Source: Laceyella tengchongensis
GTDB lineage: Bacteria; Bacillota; Bacilli; Thermoactinomycetales; Thermoactinomycetaceae
Reading direction: 5' to 3'
Assembly: GCF_900182735.1 (NCBI RefSeq)
Contig: NZ_FXTU01000003.1
Location: forward strand, 186,001-250,000
DNA: 64,000 nucleotides
Shown here one piece after another: positions 61,806 through 64,000 of this stretch. Every line of letters starts with the position of its first letter. Positions within the stretch are counted from its first letter, which is position 1. Both the position numbers and the translations under genes were made by a program. The notes beneath the pieces are model-generated. The model did not search any database. It was not told where the DNA came from and was given only the letters and a program-made list of their open reading frames with translations.

Positions 61806-62813
61806 GTTTGCATTCTCTTGATGAGATGGGTTTCATTGATAAAGTTCAAGATCATGAAAGATGGCGTCTGGTATGGAACCCTGTTTCAATTCTCTTCATG
61901 AGATGTAATCCATTGATACGGTTTAAACTGGTCTTTGGAGTAGAAGACCCCGCAGTTTCAATTCTCTTATTGAGATGTATTCCATTGATACAAATCAGTT
62001 GCTTCTTGTTCCGTTTTTTCATCAATCAGTTTCAATTCTCTTATCGAGATGTATTCCATTGATACACGCCATTTGCCCCGCCGTGTCGTCCTTGTCGTAT
62101 AAGTTTCAATTCTCTTATCGAGATGTATTCCATTGATACTTGGGAGTAATCCGCGCCATCCCGTTTGAACCAATAATGGTTTCAATTCTCTTATCGAGAT
62201 GTATTCCATTGATACTCCCCCTTGTTTGAATTCGATAAATCTTCTATCACCGTTTCAATTCTCTTATCGAGATGTATTCCATTGATACGGTACGTGCGGG
62301 AAGCGATCGCGCGGGGTGAACAGTAGTTTCAATTCTCTTATCGAGATGTATTCCATTGATACTATGTCATCGGGTTGATTGAAAAAAGCGAAGAGTATTC
62401 GGTGTTTCAATTCTCTTATCGAGATGTATTCCATTGATACCGACATCTCAGCATGGAAGCCGATTGTCCGCTTTAGCGGGTTTCAATTCTCTTATCGAGA
62501 TGTATTCCATTGATACGGGGGATTTTCGCCACCGGGTGTCAACCGGTCTGCGGTTTCAATTCTCTTATCGAGATGTATTCCATTGATACTAAAACGTATT
62601 GAGTTCACGACGATGGGATCAAAGTTTCAATTCTCTTATCGAGATGTATTCCATTGATACTTTGAAGGAAAGAAAGTGAAGAAAGTCGAGGATGTCTCGG
62701 TTTCAATTCTCTTATCGAGATGTATTCCATTGATACCTCAAAGGAGAACCGGTCCATTCAATCAAAAAACAATGAAGTTTCAATTCTCTTATCGAGATGT
62801 ATTCCATTGATAC
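61806..62813 (-). CRISPR. CRISPR array, 14 repeats and 13 spacers
   Basis: Repeats are 37 bp and start on the plus strand at 61806, 61883, 61955, 62029, 62103, 62179, 62252, 62326, 62404, 62480, 62553, 62624, 62700 and 62777. Spacers are 34-41 bp. On the minus strand each repeat ends in ATTGAAAC, the common type I/III 5' handle, so crRNAs are read towards lower coordinates. The repeat at 61806 has about 9 mismatches and that at 61883 has a few, marking the old trailer end. The 11 repeats from 62029 on are identical. No cas gene is in the window. Confidence 0.96.
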
Positions 62814-63115
62814 GGCGTTCGCGGAAACCTGTAAAAACCAACGTCTAGCTATCCCTTTTCCGAACACCCCTCCAAAAATTAAGTTTCATCACCAGAAAAC
62901 GGTTCTATCATACTAGCACCAAATGGCAAACCCCTTGATTCATAAGGCATTGAGCATTTCCGACGACCCCCTGGCTTTTTCCCGAAGCAATGGGTGTTCG
63001 CATTTCAAGCTACGCCATTAAGTTTACTACCTACACCCTCCACTCATTATATCTAAATAATTTAGAAAATAAAACCATCAAGCCCATCACACTTTCAGGG
63101 TACCATGTTTCAACC
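62814..63115 (-). promoter_or_regulatory. CRISPR leader region (302 bp)
   Basis: Lies at the conserved-repeat end of the array, where new spacers enter. No coding frame is convincing. The minus strand carries a TATGAT-like -10 candidate near 62910 and runs into the first repeat. Assigned as leader by position and repeat orientation. Confidence 0.6.
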
Positions 63116-63769
63116 TCAGTCATCCCATTTACTTATCAAACCACATACCCAGTTTAATGCATGAATACGTTCATACGTAATCAGCATATCATACTCAAGC
63201 GTTTCATCATGATTAAAAGCTTCCACCAGTTGATTATAAATTTCCAAATGTTTGCCTAGCATATGTACAATCTCTTTAATCGGACGACATTCCGCTTTAG
63301 CGATAAATGATTCAAGTGACTCACCCAGCCCTGGCAACACTTCACGAATAATACCGCCATCGCACCGTTCAATTGGTAAATCAAGCTCTTCAACTAAATT
63401 CAAGCTCCATAATAAAGCAAGCAAGCCTTCGATTCGCCAAGTGAGTAGGTTCGATTGCATCGCTCGCTGATTCCAACTTTTCTCTGCCGGGCTGAGATCA
63501 GAGATCGGTACAGAAAATACATTTTGCTCTTGCGGGCTCAGCGAATCCCATAGTCCTTCTTCCCTTGCCCACTCTACCACTTTCTCCGGCTCATGATAAA
63601 ATATAACCCCTAATAGTAAATGAAGAGCCAAAGCACGCTTTGCTATATCTTCTGCTGAACGTAAGTGGACTTCATTTGTTTCGGGGTACACTGGGAAGTT
63701 ATACAGCATAAGAACTCGTCCAGTATCCGGATCTAATGTGATTTGTTTACTCGTATCGGAATGAGTCAT
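63116..63769 (-). CDS. DUF4272 domain-containing protein
   Basis: A 217-residue cytoplasmic protein. The pattern EDIAKRALALHLLLGVIFYHE, EGLLALLWSLNLVEELDLP (both in part) and NWVCGLISKWDD is that of DUF4272. The start at 63769 (MTHSDTSKQITLDPDTGRV) has AAAGGAAAG upstream; the extra 72 codons of the longer frame overlap another reading frame. Its function is unknown. It lies where cas genes often sit but is not a Cas protein. Confidence 0.72.
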   Translation of the reverse strand: MTHSDTSKQITLDPDTGRVLMLYNFPVYPETNEVHLRSAEDIAKRALALHLLLGVIFYHEPEKVVEWAREEGLWDSLSPQEQNVFSVPISDLSPAEKSWNQRAMQSNLLTWRIEGLLALLWSLNLVEELDLPIERCDGGIIREVLPGLGESLESFIAKAECRPIKEIVHMLGKHLEIYNQLVEAFNHDETLEYDMLITYERIHALNWVCGLISKWDD

Positions 63770-63815
63770 GATACATACACTTTCCTTTCTATTTGGATTA
63801 ATGATTTTATCAAAT

Positions 63816-63992
63816 CTACTTACAAGCATTTTGTTTCGATGGATTGAGCGGAGGAACATCATCAGGATAATATTCACGCTCATTCCTATACAAGGATTCT
63901 TCATACTGTTGAACCGTACCAACAAAGAACTGTTGCATAGTCGGATATTCTCCTTTTTCATCCATAAGAGGTAACAGGAAAACACGATCTTC
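63816..63992 (-). pseudogene. C-terminal gene fragment upstream of the DUF4272 gene
   Basis: A minus-strand frame reads EDRVFLLPLMDEKGEYPTMQ and QFFVGTVQQYEESLYRN, ending PPLNPSKQNACK with TAG at 63816. It has protein-like composition, but in-frame stops lie just upstream (63993-63998). It could start at the ATG at 63965 (49 codons) or be the tail of a frameshifted gene. The tail is reminiscent of SMI1/KNR4-type immunity proteins; that is a guess. Confidence 0.4.
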
Positions 63993-64000
63993 TTATCAGA

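Noticed and set aside
62814..64000. cas genes next to the CRISPR leader
   Set aside because: Only DUF4272 and a short fragment are present; neither has Cas motifs.
1..64000. tRNA or rRNA genes
   Set aside because: No cloverleaf or rRNA-like segment was recognised on reading; a covariance-model scan would be needed to exclude small RNAs.

Overview
The window looks like a chromosomal segment of a mid-GC, spore-forming-type member of the Bacillota. Strong GGAGG ribosome sites are common, and TTG and GTG starts are frequent. Regulation is Bacillus-like (LexA, NagR, NrdR and CcpA-type sites), and the segment carries lipoproteins, an XerC/D/S-type recombinase next to lexA, and LigD-type end joining. 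The gene complement resembles Thermoactinomycetaceae; that placement is inference from gene content, not a search result. I saw no rRNA or tRNA gene.

Layout. 1-10 kb: secreted alpha-amylase with two CcpA-type sites, dienelactone hydrolase, oligoendopeptidase F, a MITE-like repeat, acetyltransferases including AblB, a Nudix hydrolase, an XRE regulator, a thioredoxin-like protein and a phosphopantetheinyl transferase. 10-20 kb: EamA transporter, a frameshifted monooxygenase, a beta-lactamase-fold hydrolase, a Ser/Cys-rich membrane protein, TrhO, a two-gene McrBC-type restriction system with an EVE reader domain, and the recombinase followed by lexA. 20-31 kb: the hbd-ackA-aspartate aminotransferase group, a queuosine-precursor transporter, a shortened FtsH with a small membrane partner, MTA/SAH deaminase, and a LigD split into ligase and polymerase genes. 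31-37 kb: TrmB regulator with O-methyltransferase, a metalloprotease-CAP fusion broken by an amber codon, glutathione peroxidase and an MFS transporter.

37-46 kb is one coherent N-acetylglucosamine/chitobiose utilisation cluster, all on the minus strand: nagA, nagB, a SIS-domain protein, an ABC importer without its ATPase, a cytoplasmic GH3 N-acetylglucosaminidase and the GntR regulator. Two matching NagR-type operators lie in front of nagA and of the binding-protein gene. 46-54 kb: small membrane protein, nrdAB with paired NrdR-like boxes, vWA lipoprotein, an SMR transporter interrupted by an amber codon, trxB and a DsbA-like protein. 54-64 kb: rsuA, amino-acid permease, a truncated nitrilase, MarR with quinone reductase, cobyric acid synthase, an M1 aminopeptidase, a 14-repeat CRISPR array and a DUF4272 gene. 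The array is read on the minus strand and no cas gene is visible in the window.

The most notable observations are: the metzincin-CAP fusion with a stop codon at its signal-peptide end; a MITE family whose end lies between the split ligD halves; an FtsH without its extracytoplasmic domain beside a small membrane protein; the extra N-terminal region on the EVE-McrB protein; a probable CTG start on the TrmB gene; and a cluster of recently broken genes.
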